Part shown: positions 1 to 7,590 of the stretch, piece after piece
How positions within the stretch are numbered: position 1 is the first letter of the stretch
Layout of the letters: each line of letters begins with the position of its first letter
The notes under the pieces: generated by a model
What the model was told of the DNA's origin: nothing
Seen by the model: the letters and a program-made list of their open reading frames with translations, nothing else
Database searches by the model: none
Assembly (NCBI GenBank): GCA_016293225.1
Contig: JAEDEQ010000022.1
Coordinates: 1-23,153, forward strand
Source: Clostridiaceae bacterium
GTDB lineage: Bacteria; Bacillota; Clostridia; Oscillospirales; Acutalibacteraceae
Direction of reading: 5' to 3'
DNA: 23,153 nt
Position numbers and translations under genes: made by a program

Positions 1-145
1 AGCCCTTGCTTTCGGCAATACGGGCAAACTGTTCGGCATATTCTTTCCGGCTTTGCTTTCCGTGAACAAAAACATATGCCTTTTCGCTTTCCATGCCCCA
101 AACAAGCGCAGGAATACCGTTAATTTCTGTTTTTTCTATTCTCAT
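1..145 (-). CDS. Alpha/beta hydrolase, N-terminal fragment (cut by window edge)
   Basis: The first 48 codons of a gene read leftward from an ATG at 145 and run off the window. The fragment reads as a short beta-rich N-terminus followed by a V-F-V-H-G-K segment at about residues 26-31, then a helical stretch. This matches the opening strand and oxyanion-loop HG motif of alpha/beta hydrolases; the nucleophile and catalytic triad lie outside the window, so activity cannot be judged. No strong ribosome binding site is seen. The gene starts 20 nt after the stop of the membrane-flavodoxin gene and is probably the last-seen member of the same operon as the ABC transporter. The family call is inference from a short motif; substrate unknown. 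Confidence 0.6.
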   Translation of the reverse strand, partial: MRIEKTEINGIPALVWGMESEKAYVFVHGKQSRKEYAEQFARIAESKG

Positions 146-164
146 TATTTAATATTTTTTGCTT

Positions 165-1100
165 TCAAGATACTTTGCAGGTATCCTTTTCTTCCTTTAC
201 TGTTCTGAATGTGCCTTTTCGGCAGCAGATGCTTTTAAAGCCAGTGCGCTTCAGCCCAAGGAGTGTGTCCATTTCATCTGCGGCAGATTCAAAACCGCTT
301 TTCATGTGGTGAAGAATTATGTAGTCTGTCTCCCTGATTTTTCCGCTTGCCGCCTTGCAGAACGCCCTCATCGGCGCGCAAAGGGAAAAGACCCATATCG
401 GCGTGCAAACGGTTACATGGTCGTACCCTGAAAGCTCGGCGGTAATTTTTTCAATCGGCATTTCCCAACGGTGCATGCCGAATCTTCCGCACCACCAGAA
501 GCCTGCCGTTCCCTGTGTACGCTCGGGCGTTTTGATTTCATAAACCTCTGCACCGGTTCTTTGTGCTTCTTCAAGGGCGGCCTTTTTAACATAGCCCATT
601 CGTGAAAAGTATACCACAAGCCTGCCGCCCTTTGTGCCGATATTTTTATAATCGGACTCGTTCACCCTGAAGCTTTCCTGCTTCAAAAAGACCCATGCGG
701 CGTAACCGGTGACCGCCTGCAAAAAGCCGAAGATAAAATATATCGTTGACATAAAGTTCAACGGGAACATATAAAACTGAATGCAAATCCAGAGCATGAG
801 TGTCACACCGAAAACTCCTCCGAGGACAACGCCGCTTTTTCTTTTTGCAAAAAGAAGTGCCGACGCAGTAAGATTGGTTATTCCGTTTACAACCAAAAGC
901 GCAATGCCCGGAAAAACATAGTCTTGAAAAAGCACGTCTGCAAACGGCAGCTTTTGAAAATACGGAAGCATTGAATCCATGCCCATTGCTTTTCCCGTGG
1001 GATCAAGCAGCATTCCGCTCGCTCCGGCAACCGCGCCGAGACCGATGAAAAGAGTCCAGAAGATAAGCAGACGCCTTGCGGTTTTATATCTTGATTTCAT
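165..1100 (-). CDS. Membrane protein fused to a flavodoxin-like domain
   Basis: A 311-residue protein with two parts. Residues about 10-140 hold four hydrophobic segments (around 11-32, 62-85, 90-112 and 118-139), consistent with a four-pass membrane domain. From about residue 159 the sequence turns into an alpha/beta domain starting with G-G-R-L-V-V-Y-F-S-R-M-G, which resembles the first strand and FMN phosphate loop of flavodoxins, and later T-P-I-W-V-F-S-L-C-A-P-M, which resembles the second FMN loop (TPIW...P). It is therefore likely an FMN-binding, membrane-anchored redox protein, facing the cytosol if topology is as expected. Electron donor and acceptor are unknown. The ATG lies 2 nt after the permease stop, so translation is probably coupled. 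The C-terminus is Lys/Cys-rich (C-C-R-K and D-T-C-K). I know of no name for this fusion. Confidence 0.75.
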   Translation of the reverse strand: MKSRYKTARRLLIFWTLFIGLGAVAGASGMLLDPTGKAMGMDSMLPYFQKLPFADVLFQDYVFPGIALLVVNGITNLTASALLFAKRKSGVVLGGVFGVTLMLWICIQFYMFPLNFMSTIYFIFGFLQAVTGYAAWVFLKQESFRVNESDYKNIGTKGGRLVVYFSRMGYVKKAALEEAQRTGAEVYEIKTPERTQGTAGFWWCGRFGMHRWEMPIEKITAELSGYDHVTVCTPIWVFSLCAPMRAFCKAASGKIRETDYIILHHMKSGFESAADEMDTLLGLKRTGFKSICCRKGTFRTVKEEKDTCKVS

Positions 1101-1102
1101 TT

Positions 1103-2005
1103 TTAATCACTTAGCTTTCTTTTAGAAAATATATTGAAGATTATGTATATAAGAAGCAGTGCGGTAATTGAGCCGCAAAGCACGGCATACATTGCGCCCT
1201 CGCTCACGCTTTTTTCAAAGAAATATAGATTGCAGTCAAAAGCGTCCCTGATGCCTTTCATTGCCTCGTCCGGAAAGCCAAGACTTTCCATTTCGGCAAA
1301 CGCACCGCGCATTGCATGGTTCCTGAGTAGGCTTGTGGCGTAGGTTCCGGGGAAAAAGGAGAGCACTTTTTGAAGTCCGGGCGCAAAGCTGCTGATCGGC
1401 ATATATGCGCCGCAGACAAAGCCGTAGCCTGCGCTGACAATCGTTCCGACTGCGGAGCCCTGACCGTTTGTTGAAAGGAAGAAGTTTACGCAGGAGGAAA
1501 CCGCCACACCGAAAAGGGTGAGCAGGAAAACATCAAGCGCAAGCATTGCAACGTCCTTTCCGGAAAAGTACCAGCCCTTTTTAAGCTGATACAAAAGGCA
1601 GACTCCGAGCGCCGTAAAGGTGATTATCAGCGTTGAAAGCGAGCTTGAAACAAAGTACGCCGCCGCAAGGGTTGAACGCCTGACCGGTGAAACGCACAGA
1701 TCCTGCCGCGCGCCGCTTATCTTGTCCTGAACCATGAGCAGATTGGAGCAGAACGCAACCGTAACGCAGCTTACCGCAAGCAGAGAGGAAATGAGCTGCG
1801 CGGAAACAGCGCCGTCAAGCAGCTTTCCGTCAATTTTGAGGAAATCCGGAATGGCCGAAGCAAAGCTGTCTCGGTATACGCCGGCAAGAAAGGTTGCGTA
1901 AAGCACAAGCAGAATGACCGGCGTTATAAGCGAGGTGAAAAACATTCCCTTATCCTTGAAAAAGAGCTTTGTATTACGCTTGACAAGCGAGAAAAAGGGC
2001 GTCAT
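1103..2005 (-). CDS. ABC-2 type transporter permease
   Basis: A 300-residue membrane protein with about six hydrophobic segments: one near residues 20-45, a cluster from 95 to 210, and one close to the C-terminus (around 275-293). The layout, with a large extracytoplasmic loop after the first segment and the S-G-A-R-Q-D-L stretch before the membrane core, is that of ABC-2 permeases of the daunorubicin/multidrug exporter type. It would form the membrane half of an exporter with the ATPase encoded immediately upstream: the permease ATG overlaps the ATPase stop in an ATGA arrangement (2002-2005). The transported compound cannot be told from sequence. The operator-controlled promoter upstream of the ATPase suggests inducible export, for example of a drug or toxic metabolite; that is inference. 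Confidence 0.88.
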   Translation of the reverse strand: MTPFFSLVKRNTKLFFKDKGMFFTSLITPVILLVLYATFLAGVYRDSFASAIPDFLKIDGKLLDGAVSAQLISSLLAVSCVTVAFCSNLLMVQDKISGARQDLCVSPVRRSTLAAAYFVSSSLSTLIITFTALGVCLLYQLKKGWYFSGKDVAMLALDVFLLTLFGVAVSSCVNFFLSTNGQGSAVGTIVSAGYGFVCGAYMPISSFAPGLQKVLSFFPGTYATSLLRNHAMRGAFAEMESLGFPDEAMKGIRDAFDCNLYFFEKSVSEGAMYAVLCGSITALLLIYIIFNIFSKRKLSD

Positions 2006-2916
2006 TTTGCTTCGCCTCCCGTCAGTTTTTTTCCTGTTGCGGCAAGAAAAACATCGTCCATCTTGCCTTTGGTTATCTCGTAATCCGTGAAAAGGGACGG
2101 ATACTGCATAATAAGCCTTGTTGCCTCGTTTGTGTTTTTAACTTCAACACGGAAGCTTTCACCAACCTTTTCATAAGGCAGGGAGAGGGCTTTAAGCTGC
2201 TGCTCATCAACCGAATAGAATGTTATGAAGTCACCGGTATATCGGTTTTTAAGCTCAAGCGGCGTTCCCTCGGCGGCGATAGCGCCGCTGTCAAGGATAA
2301 CGACATAGTCCGCGTCGGCCGCCTCCTCCATATAGTGAGTGGTGAGGAAAACGGTCATATTCTCCTTTTCGCGCAGGGTTTTCACCGTGTCCCAGAGCAG
2401 CTTCCTTGTTTGCGGATCAAGCCCGGTTGTGGGCTCATCAAGAATGAGGATCTCCGGCTTGTGCAAAAGCGCGCGCGCAACGTCAATTCTCCTGCGCTGA
2501 CCGCCCGAAAGCTTTCCCACGGTGCGACCCAGAAGATTTTCAAAGTCAAGCATTTTTGAAAGCTCAGAAAGCCTTTTTTTGAAGCTGTTTCCGCTGATTC
2601 CGTAAAGCGCGGCGCGGCTTTCAAGGTTATCCTTAACACTCAGAGCCTTGTCTAAAACGCTGTTTTGGAAAACAACGCCCAGCTTTGCCGCAATCTCGCC
2701 GTTCCCTTCCCCGGACTGTCTGCCGCAGATTGTTACGCTGCCGCCGTCCTTTTTGAGCGAACCGCACATGATTGAGATTGTTGTGCTTTTTCCGGCTCCG
2801 TTCACGCCGAGGAAAGCGAAAAGCTCGCCCTTTTTGACGCAGAATGAAAGGTCGCGGACAGCCTTAACATCGCCGAAAGCTTTACTGAGGTTTTTTATTT
2901 CGATTATATTTTCCAC
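2002..2916 (-). CDS. ABC transporter ATP-binding protein (drug-export type)
   Basis: A 304-residue ATPase with all nucleotide-binding motifs intact: Walker A G-V-N-G-A-G-K-S-T (37-45), Q-loop glutamine near 84, signature L-S-G-G-Q (136-140), Walker B I-L-I-L-D-E (156-161) and switch histidine in T-T-H-Y (His194). The C-terminal extension of about 90 residues after the core is typical of DrrA-like exporter ATPases. I chose the GTG at 2916 as start because AGAAGAGG lies 7 nt upstream and the next residues (E-N-I-I-E-I-K) begin the domain. It is the first gene of a minus-strand operon with the permease, the membrane-flavodoxin fusion and an alpha/beta hydrolase. A consensus promoter and an operator-like palindrome lie immediately upstream. 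Confidence 0.93.
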   Translation of the reverse strand: MENIIEIKNLSKAFGDVKAVRDLSFCVKKGELFAFLGVNGAGKSTTISIMCGSLKKDGGSVTICGRQSGEGNGEIAAKLGVVFQNSVLDKALSVKDNLESRAALYGISGNSFKKRLSELSKMLDFENLLGRTVGKLSGGQRRRIDVARALLHKPEILILDEPTTGLDPQTRKLLWDTVKTLREKENMTVFLTTHYMEEAADADYVVILDSGAIAAEGTPLELKNRYTGDFITFYSVDEQQLKALSLPYEKVGESFRVEVKNTNEATRLIMQYPSLFTDYEITKGKMDDVFLAATGKKLTGGEAK

Positions 2917-2944
2917 TTTTTACCTCTTCTTCATTTTTTGTTTT

Positions 2945-2968
2945 GTTAGGTAACAGTCGTTTCCTAAC
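2945..2968. promoter_or_regulatory. Operator-like palindrome over the transcription start
   Basis: GTTAGG-T-AAC-AGTC-GTT-T-CCTAAC is an interrupted palindrome with 9 of 12 pairs matched, beginning 7 bp after the -10 element, so it covers the expected start of transcription. Twofold sites of this kind with TTAG/CTAA ends are typical of MarR- or TetR-type repressors. No matching regulator gene is next to it in the window; it may lie beyond the left edge. Confidence 0.7.
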
Positions 2969-2975
2969 GATTTTC

Positions 2976-3004
2976 ATTATACTATCAGTTGAACGGTTTG
3001 TCAA
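2976..3004 (-). promoter_or_regulatory. Consensus sigma-A promoter of the ABC exporter operon
   Basis: Read on the minus strand, TTGACA (2999-3004) and TATAAT (2976-2981) are separated by exactly 17 bp, a perfect vegetative promoter 60 bp upstream of the GTG start. The -35 hexamer is part of a further inverted repeat, AGTTGA-N8-TCAACT (2987-3006). Confidence 0.9.
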
Positions 3005-3033
3005 CTATTTTTTGAAAACTTTATATTTAAAAT

Positions 3034-3064
3034 CGGCGCCGTCTTATAAAAAATGACAGCGCCG
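3034..3064 (-). terminator. Probable terminator after aspartate kinase
   Basis: CGGCGCCGTC (3034-3043) and GACAGCGCCG (3055-3064) pair over ten positions with one G-U. Read on the minus strand the stem lies 15 nt past the aspartate kinase stop and is followed by a T-rich but interrupted tract, so it is a moderate terminator. Confidence 0.6.
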
Positions 3065-3079
3065 CACAAATATATTAAA

Positions 3080-4285
3080 TTACTGCTCAAAAAAAGCCTT
3101 ATGAACGGCGGAAACCGCCTGATCTGCAAGCTCCTTTTCAATGAGGACGGAAATAGTAATTTCACTTGTTGAAATCATGCTGATATTGATGCCGGCCTCA
3201 TAAAGCGCGCCGAACATTTTTGAAGCCGTGCCGGAGTGGGTCTGCATTCCCGCGCCGACAGCGGAAACCTTGGCAACCGAGGTGTTGCAGGTAACCTTTG
3301 CGCCCTGAACGGAAAACATCTCCTCAAGAAGTTCCACGGCTGCGGCTGCATGATCCTTGCTGCAGGTGAAGGAGATATCCTTGGTTCCGTCGCGGCCGAT
3401 GGACTGCAGAATAACGTCGATATTAATTTTTTTTGCGGCAAGCTTTGAAAACATTTTGAACGCGTTGCCCGGTATATCCTTCATTCCGACAACGGAAATC
3501 TGTGCAACGTCCGTATCCTTTGTTACTCCTCTGATGATCATTTTCTCCATTTTTACAGCCTCCTTGACTATTGTTCCGCTTTCCCTGACAAGGCTTGAAA
3601 GAACTTCAAGCTCCACTGAATATTTTTTTGCCATTTCAACCGAGCGGTGGTTGAGAACCTGAGCGCCGAGCGTTGCAAGCTCAAGCATTTCGTCATAGTT
3701 GATTTCCTCAAGCTTTCTGGCTCCGCTGACCTTCCTCGGGTCGGCGGTGAAAACGCCGGTCACGTCGGTGAAGATCTGGCAGCGGTCGGCATGAAGCGCC
3801 GCCGCAATTGCAACAGCAGAGGTGTCCGAACCGCCGCGTCCGAGCGTTGTAAGGTCGTCGGACTTGTTGAGTCCCTGAAAGCCCGCAACAACAACAATCT
3901 TCCTTTTGTCAAGCTCCGACTGAATGCGTTCGGTCTTAATGCGTTCTATCCTTGCCGCGCCGAATGTGCGGCTGGTTCTGAATCCTGCCTGCCAGCCGAG
4001 CAGAGAAACAACCGGGCAGCCGAGCTTTTCAATCGCCATTGCCAAAAGCGCAATTGACATCTGCTCGCCTGCGGTGAGGAGCATATCCAGCTCGCGTTTT
4101 GAAGCGTTCGGATTAATTTCGTTTGCTTTGGCAATAAGATCGTCCGTTGTGTCTCCCTGAGCGGAAACAACAACAATAACGTCATTGCCCTCTTTATATG
4201 CGTCCGTTACGATACCGGCGACATTCGCCACCCTTTCGGCATTCGCAACGGAGGAACCGCCGAATTTCTGAACAATAAGTGCCAT
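3080..4285 (-). CDS. lysC: Aspartate kinase
   Basis: A 401-residue cytosolic kinase that phosphorylates L-aspartate to aspartyl-phosphate, the first step toward lysine, threonine and methionine. The N-terminal K-F-G-G-S-S-V (7-13), the G-R-G-G-S-D-T-S-A loop (149-157) and T-D-V-T-G-V-F-T-A-D-P-R (173-184) are the hallmark amino-acid-kinase motifs. The last 140 residues form two ACT-like repeats, one around G-M-K-D-I-P-G-N-A (about 267) and one near the C-terminus, which normally bind lysine and/or threonine for feedback inhibition. Length fits the monofunctional bacterial enzyme. The ATG is preceded by GGAGG. It follows homoserine dehydrogenase by 48 bp on the same strand, so the two are probably co-transcribed. 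Which amino acid inhibits it cannot be told here; the symbol is generic. Confidence 0.96.
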   Translation of the reverse strand: MALIVQKFGGSSVANAERVANVAGIVTDAYKEGNDVIVVVSAQGDTTDDLIAKANEINPNASKRELDMLLTAGEQMSIALLAMAIEKLGCPVVSLLGWQAGFRTSRTFGAARIERIKTERIQSELDKRKIVVVAGFQGLNKSDDLTTLGRGGSDTSAVAIAAALHADRCQIFTDVTGVFTADPRKVSGARKLEEINYDEMLELATLGAQVLNHRSVEMAKKYSVELEVLSSLVRESGTIVKEAVKMEKMIIRGVTKDTDVAQISVVGMKDIPGNAFKMFSKLAAKKINIDVILQSIGRDGTKDISFTCSKDHAAAAVELLEEMFSVQGAKVTCNTSVAKVSAVGAGMQTHSGTASKMFGALYEAGINISMISTSEITISVLIEKELADQAVSAVHKAFFEQ

Positions 4286-4333
4286 TAGTATACCTCCGAT
4301 AGTGGTATCAATATATTATTAAATGATCCGTAA

Positions 4334-5554
4334 TCAATAAGATGTAACTCTGATTGAGGAAAGAACGGTAAGTCCCGAGTCTGAAAGCTTCTCCCTGAGA
4401 GCGCCCTCGGCTTCCTCTCCGGTGATGAAGCCAAGCTCAGCTTTGCTTTCGCTTTCAATAATCCTCGCTCCGTTAAAGAGCGATTCGACTTTCTGCCGTG
4501 CGTCCTTTTCGTTCTTCACTCTGACAAAGAGCGAAACGGGAATGTTGAGGTAATCCTCAATCTGCCCCTCCTTTTCCTCTTTCCAACCGAAGAATTTGCG
4601 CTTTTCCAGGTTATCCGCGCAGTCGATAATGTCTCCGACAACGGCGGAAGCGGTGGCAGAAGAGCCTGCGCCCTTTCCGTAAAGCAGGATATCGCCGGTC
4701 ATATCGCCCTGAACAAGGCAGGCGTTGAAAACGTCGTTAACCGGAGCAAGCATACTCTCCTTCGGAACCAGAGCGGGTGAAACGATGATATAGAGCCTTC
4801 CGTCCTCAAGCTTTTTTGCCTGAGCGATAAGCTTGATAACATAGCCGAAGCGTTCTGCAAGCTCCATGTCGGCAAGCGTTATCCCTGTGATGCCCTCGGT
4901 GTGAACCTTTTCGGGATAAATGTGGTTCCCGAAAACAAGGGAGGCAAGAATGCAGATTTTCCTGCACGCGTCAAGGCCCTCAACATCAGCCGTGGGGTCC
5001 TTTTCGGCGTAGCCGAGCTTCTGCGCAAGCGCAAGAGCGGACGAAAAGTCAGTTCTTTCCATTATCATTTTAGTCATAATGAAATTAGTTGTTCCGTTTA
5101 ATATTCCGGCTATTGCGTCAATGCGGTTTCCGGCAAGGCAGCGGCTTAGCGGACGGATTATCGGAATACCTCCGCCGACTGAAGCTTCAAAAAGGAAGTT
5201 GACATTGTTCTCCCTTGCAAGGGCAAGCAGCTCAAAGCCCTTTTGGGCAACCAGCTCCTTGTTTGAGGAAACAACGTGCTTTTTCTTTTTGAGGCACCTT
5301 GAAACAAAATCGAAAGCAGGGTTAAGGCCGCCCATGGTTTCAACAACAACTTCAATCTCGTCATCGTTTTCTATATCGCTGAAGCTTTTGGTCATAAGGG
5401 GCGCAAATTCGCTGCCGTCAAAATCTCTGATATCGAGTATCCTTTTAACTTCAAGAAAGGCGCCGGTGTTCTCTCTGATAACCGGAGCATTCTTCTGAAT
5501 AAGTTTGACAACACCGGAGCCGACGACTCCGAAGCCCATAACGGCAATCTTCAT
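4334..5554 (-). CDS. hom: Homoserine dehydrogenase
   Basis: A 406-residue NAD(P)-dependent enzyme converting aspartate semialdehyde to homoserine, the branch point to threonine and methionine. The Rossmann loop G-F-G-V-V-G-S-G is at the N-terminus. The catalytic-domain signature runs through G-I-L-N-G-T-T-N-F-I and, further on, K-D-P-T-A-D-V-E-G-L-D-A, with the usual lysine before the D-P-T-A-D segment. The last 75 residues are a divergent ACT-like domain (about 345-406), as in Gram-positive Hom. I place the start at the ATG at 5554; a TTG directly before it (5557) is nearer the ideal distance from AAAGG and would add one residue. Gene order hom then aspartate kinase; thrB and thrC are not in the window. 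Confidence 0.95.
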   Translation of the reverse strand: MKIAVMGFGVVGSGVVKLIQKNAPVIRENTGAFLEVKRILDIRDFDGSEFAPLMTKSFSDIENDDEIEVVVETMGGLNPAFDFVSRCLKKKKHVVSSNKELVAQKGFELLALARENNVNFLFEASVGGGIPIIRPLSRCLAGNRIDAIAGILNGTTNFIMTKMIMERTDFSSALALAQKLGYAEKDPTADVEGLDACRKICILASLVFGNHIYPEKVHTEGITGITLADMELAERFGYVIKLIAQAKKLEDGRLYIIVSPALVPKESMLAPVNDVFNACLVQGDMTGDILLYGKGAGSSATASAVVGDIIDCADNLEKRKFFGWKEEKEGQIEDYLNIPVSLFVRVKNEKDARQKVESLFNGARIIESESKAELGFITGEEAEGALREKLSDSGLTVLSSIRVTSY

Positions 5555-5672
5555 CAAACATCAACCTTTGCAAATAAATTAATAAAAAATAATAAGGTAA
5601 TAATATCACATTTTGTCGAGCAATAAAAGAGTTGTTTATAAATTTCAACAATTTTGTAAAATACATTGATTT

Positions 5673-5686
5673 TAATGCACGCATTA
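5673..5686. promoter_or_regulatory. Small palindrome in the hom / AI-2E permease divergent region
   Basis: TAATGC-AC-GCATTA is a perfect 6-2-6 inverted repeat between two divergent genes (intergenic region 5555-5792). A TATAAT (5693-5698) lies just to its right on the plus strand, but no -35 stands at a good distance. It may be an operator; no regulator is assignable. Confidence 0.3.
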
Positions 5687-5792
5687 GGTTAATATAATAT
5701 ATATATTCTACAAACAAAACGGCGTCCTTTTCCGCCGCGGAAAGCCTTTGGGCGCCGCTTATAAAAAATTACATAGGAAGAGGGAACAAATT

Positions 5793-7055
5793 ATGCAAGA
5801 AGTTGAAAAAAGGAAAAAGGCGATAATCAACGTCATTTATTTTGCAATGATTTTTGTTATCGGCTTTCTGGTGGTCAGGTACGCGCTGAGCGTGTGTCTT
5901 CCGTTTGTCATTGCTTTTGCTTTTGCGGCAATCCTTCAGAAGCCGAAGAATTTTCTCGTTAAAAAGGCTCATTTCAAAAACGGAGCCGCCGCAGGTTTGT
6001 GCGTTTTTCTTGCCCTGCTCATTGTTACGGCTCTTATCTCGCTTGTCGGAGTCCGCATTTTTGATGAAATCAAGGGCTTTATCTCCTATATCGGCGCGCA
6101 GCTCAAAAACCTTGACGAGGTTGTCAACAATATTGAAACGTGGCTGATGAACCTTATTTCATCGCTGCCGGAGTTCCTTTCAAAAACGCTCAAGGAGAGC
6201 GCGTCCGACCTGTTTTCAAGCATCCGTGAATACCTTTCCGGCGAAAGCAATAACCTTTCAAGCTCCATCACCTCAAGTATCGGGGAAAAATTTGAATTTT
6301 CCTGGATCACCGGGCCGCTTTCCGGCGTTATCTCCACCGCAAAGCAGCTTCCGACGGTTTTTCTCTCCGTTCTCATTTCAATCATTGCCTGCTGCTTCAT
6401 GACCTCCGAATTTGCCGAAATCAAGGCGTTCATCGTCTGCCAGTTTCCGGAGCACAGGCGCAAGGACCTTTCAAGGGCAAAGAACATTCTGCGCACCTCG
6501 CTCGGAAAAATGGGCAAGGCATATCTTCTCATTATGCTCATTACCTTCCTTGAGGTTGCAGTCGGTCTTACCGTTCTCAAGCTTCTCGGCATCTTCTCCT
6601 CGTCATACATCATGCTCATTGCGGCAGGTACGGCGATTGTTGACATCATACCTGTCCTCGGAACAGGCACGGTGCTCATTCCGTGGGCTGCATATTCGCT
6701 CATTACCGGAGATATCAGTCTGGGAATCGGACTGCTTGTCCTTTATGCCGTTATAACCATCATCCGCCAGATTGCCGAACCGAAACTTGTTGCCGGCCAG
6801 CTTGGTCTTTCGCCGATTGTTACCATTGCATCCCTTTACCTCGGACTCAAAATTTTCGGTGTTCTCGGAATGTTTGTCACACCGCTTCTCGTCATTATGC
6901 TCAAGCTGCTCAATGATGAGGGAATTATCAACATCTGGAAGTCTCCGGTAAAGCTCAAAGCCGAAGATGGCACGGCGGCAAAGACCGACGCGCCGGACGG
7001 CGAAGAGACAAAAGCAAACGAAAAGAAAAGGAAGATGTTCGGAAAGAAGAAATAA
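5793..7055 (+). CDS. AI-2E family transporter / YtvI-like membrane protein
   Basis: A 420-residue polytopic membrane protein with two N-terminal hydrophobic segments, a long amphipathic periplasm-side or cytosolic middle region (about 80-175), then five to six more segments. The C-terminal stretch V-D-I-I-P-V-L-G-T-G-T and the later E-P-K-L-V-A-G-Q-L-G-L-S-P are the conserved signature of the AI-2E (PerM/YdiK) family, and the first form is close to the sporulation membrane protein YtvI. The actual substrate is unclear: family members include AI-2 exporters and sodium/proton antiporters. I chose the ATG at 5793 because AGGAAGAGGG lies 6-8 nt upstream; an upstream in-frame start at 5748 lacks one. 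The tail is hydrophilic and Lys-rich. It stands alone, followed by a strong terminator. Confidence 0.88.
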   Translation: MQEVEKRKKAIINVIYFAMIFVIGFLVVRYALSVCLPFVIAFAFAAILQKPKNFLVKKAHFKNGAAAGLCVFLALLIVTALISLVGVRIFDEIKGFISYIGAQLKNLDEVVNNIETWLMNLISSLPEFLSKTLKESASDLFSSIREYLSGESNNLSSSITSSIGEKFEFSWITGPLSGVISTAKQLPTVFLSVLISIIACCFMTSEFAEIKAFIVCQFPEHRRKDLSRAKNILRTSLGKMGKAYLLIMLITFLEVAVGLTVLKLLGIFSSSYIMLIAAGTAIVDIIPVLGTGTVLIPWAAYSLITGDISLGIGLLVLYAVITIIRQIAEPKLVAGQLGLSPIVTIASLYLGLKIFGVLGMFVTPLLVIMLKLLNDEGIINIWKSPVKLKAEDGTAAKTDAPDGEETKANEKKRKMFGKKK

Positions 7056-7068
7056 CCCTGCTTTTCCC

Positions 7069-7100
7069 GGGTCTGCCGCACCAAGCGGCAGACCCTTTTT
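7069..7100 (+). terminator. Strong intrinsic terminator after the AI-2E permease
   Basis: GGGTCTGCCGC (7069-7079) and GCGGCAGACCC (7085-7095) form a perfect 11-bp stem with a 5-nt loop, followed directly by five T (7096-7100). Confidence 0.96.
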
Positions 7101-7172
7101 GCGCCGGACGGCAAAAACAAAAGAACCGCCGCATATCACGGCAGTCCTTTTGAATATATATATAAAGATAAA

Positions 7173-7437
7173 GCGGTGACGGCACACCCGAAAGCAGAGC
7201 CTGCGGGTGGCAACATTGGTTCCCCGCGGACATTTCTGCCGCCAATGACTTTCACCGCGAAAGCGTGTGCTGCGCCGCAGACGAAAGCGCAGCCGCCAAA
7301 CGGCAGGAAAGGCCGATTATCCTTTGCATTTTCTTCGGGGAAGCTTGGATTATATGAATTGTCCTGAGCTTCACGGGTAATATTGCACGGCGTTTCAGAC
7401 CGGACGGCACGAAAGAAAATATGCCGTCATTTTGTGC
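7173..7437 (+). other. Gene-free, inverted-repeat-rich stretch; candidate structured RNA
   Basis: Between the terminator at 7100 and the promoter at 7487 no credible coding region is seen. The stretch instead holds consecutive complementary segments. GCGGTGA (7173-7179) pairs with TCACCGC (7252-7258), enclosing CACCC/GGGTG (7185-7189/7205-7209, capped by GCAG/CTGC) and CATTGG/CCAATG (7214-7219/7242-7247): a three-way junction. Next come GCTGCG/CGCAGC (7269-7274/7288-7293), GAAGCT/AGCTTC (7340-7345/7367-7372) with GGA/TCC inside, and GACGGCA/TGCCGTC (7403-7409/7422-7428), the last followed by TTTT. I recognise no known RNA family (not tRNA, RNase P, tmRNA, SRP, T-box, or the common riboswitches by their core motifs). 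No clear promoter precedes it, and the strand is assumed. Confidence 0.4.
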
Positions 7438-7486
7438 GCTGTCCTACCAATCGGCGGTCACTTTATTTTATGCATATTTTTTTCTG

Positions 7487-7516
7487 TTGACAGCGGCGGA
7501 AAAAACGTAATATAAT
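7487..7516 (+). promoter_or_regulatory. Promoter of the nucleosidase gene
   Basis: TTGACA (7487-7492) and TATAAT (7511-7516) with an 18-bp spacer, about 75 bp upstream of the ATG at 7591. The untranslated leader carries AAAGAGG-type sequence shortly before the start. Confidence 0.85.
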
Positions 7517-7590
7517 GGAAAAGCTCCGCAGAAAGGAAAAAAACGCTGAAATGCGGGACAAATAAATGCTTTTGAAAGAGGAAAATCAAT

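Noticed and set aside
6086..6703. Minus-strand open frame (205 codons) inside the AI-2E permease gene
   Set aside because: Antisense shadow of a gene with clear membrane segments and family signature.
7173..7258. Three-way junction considered as a purine, cobalamin or TPP riboswitch
   Set aside because: The conserved loop and core sequences of these riboswitches are absent, and a separate strong promoter lies between the junction and the next gene.
7176..7367. Short plus-strand open frame (63 codons) in the gene-free stretch
   Set aside because: No ribosome binding site, Pro/Ala/Lys-rich translation without motif, and it runs through the paired segments of the three-way junction.
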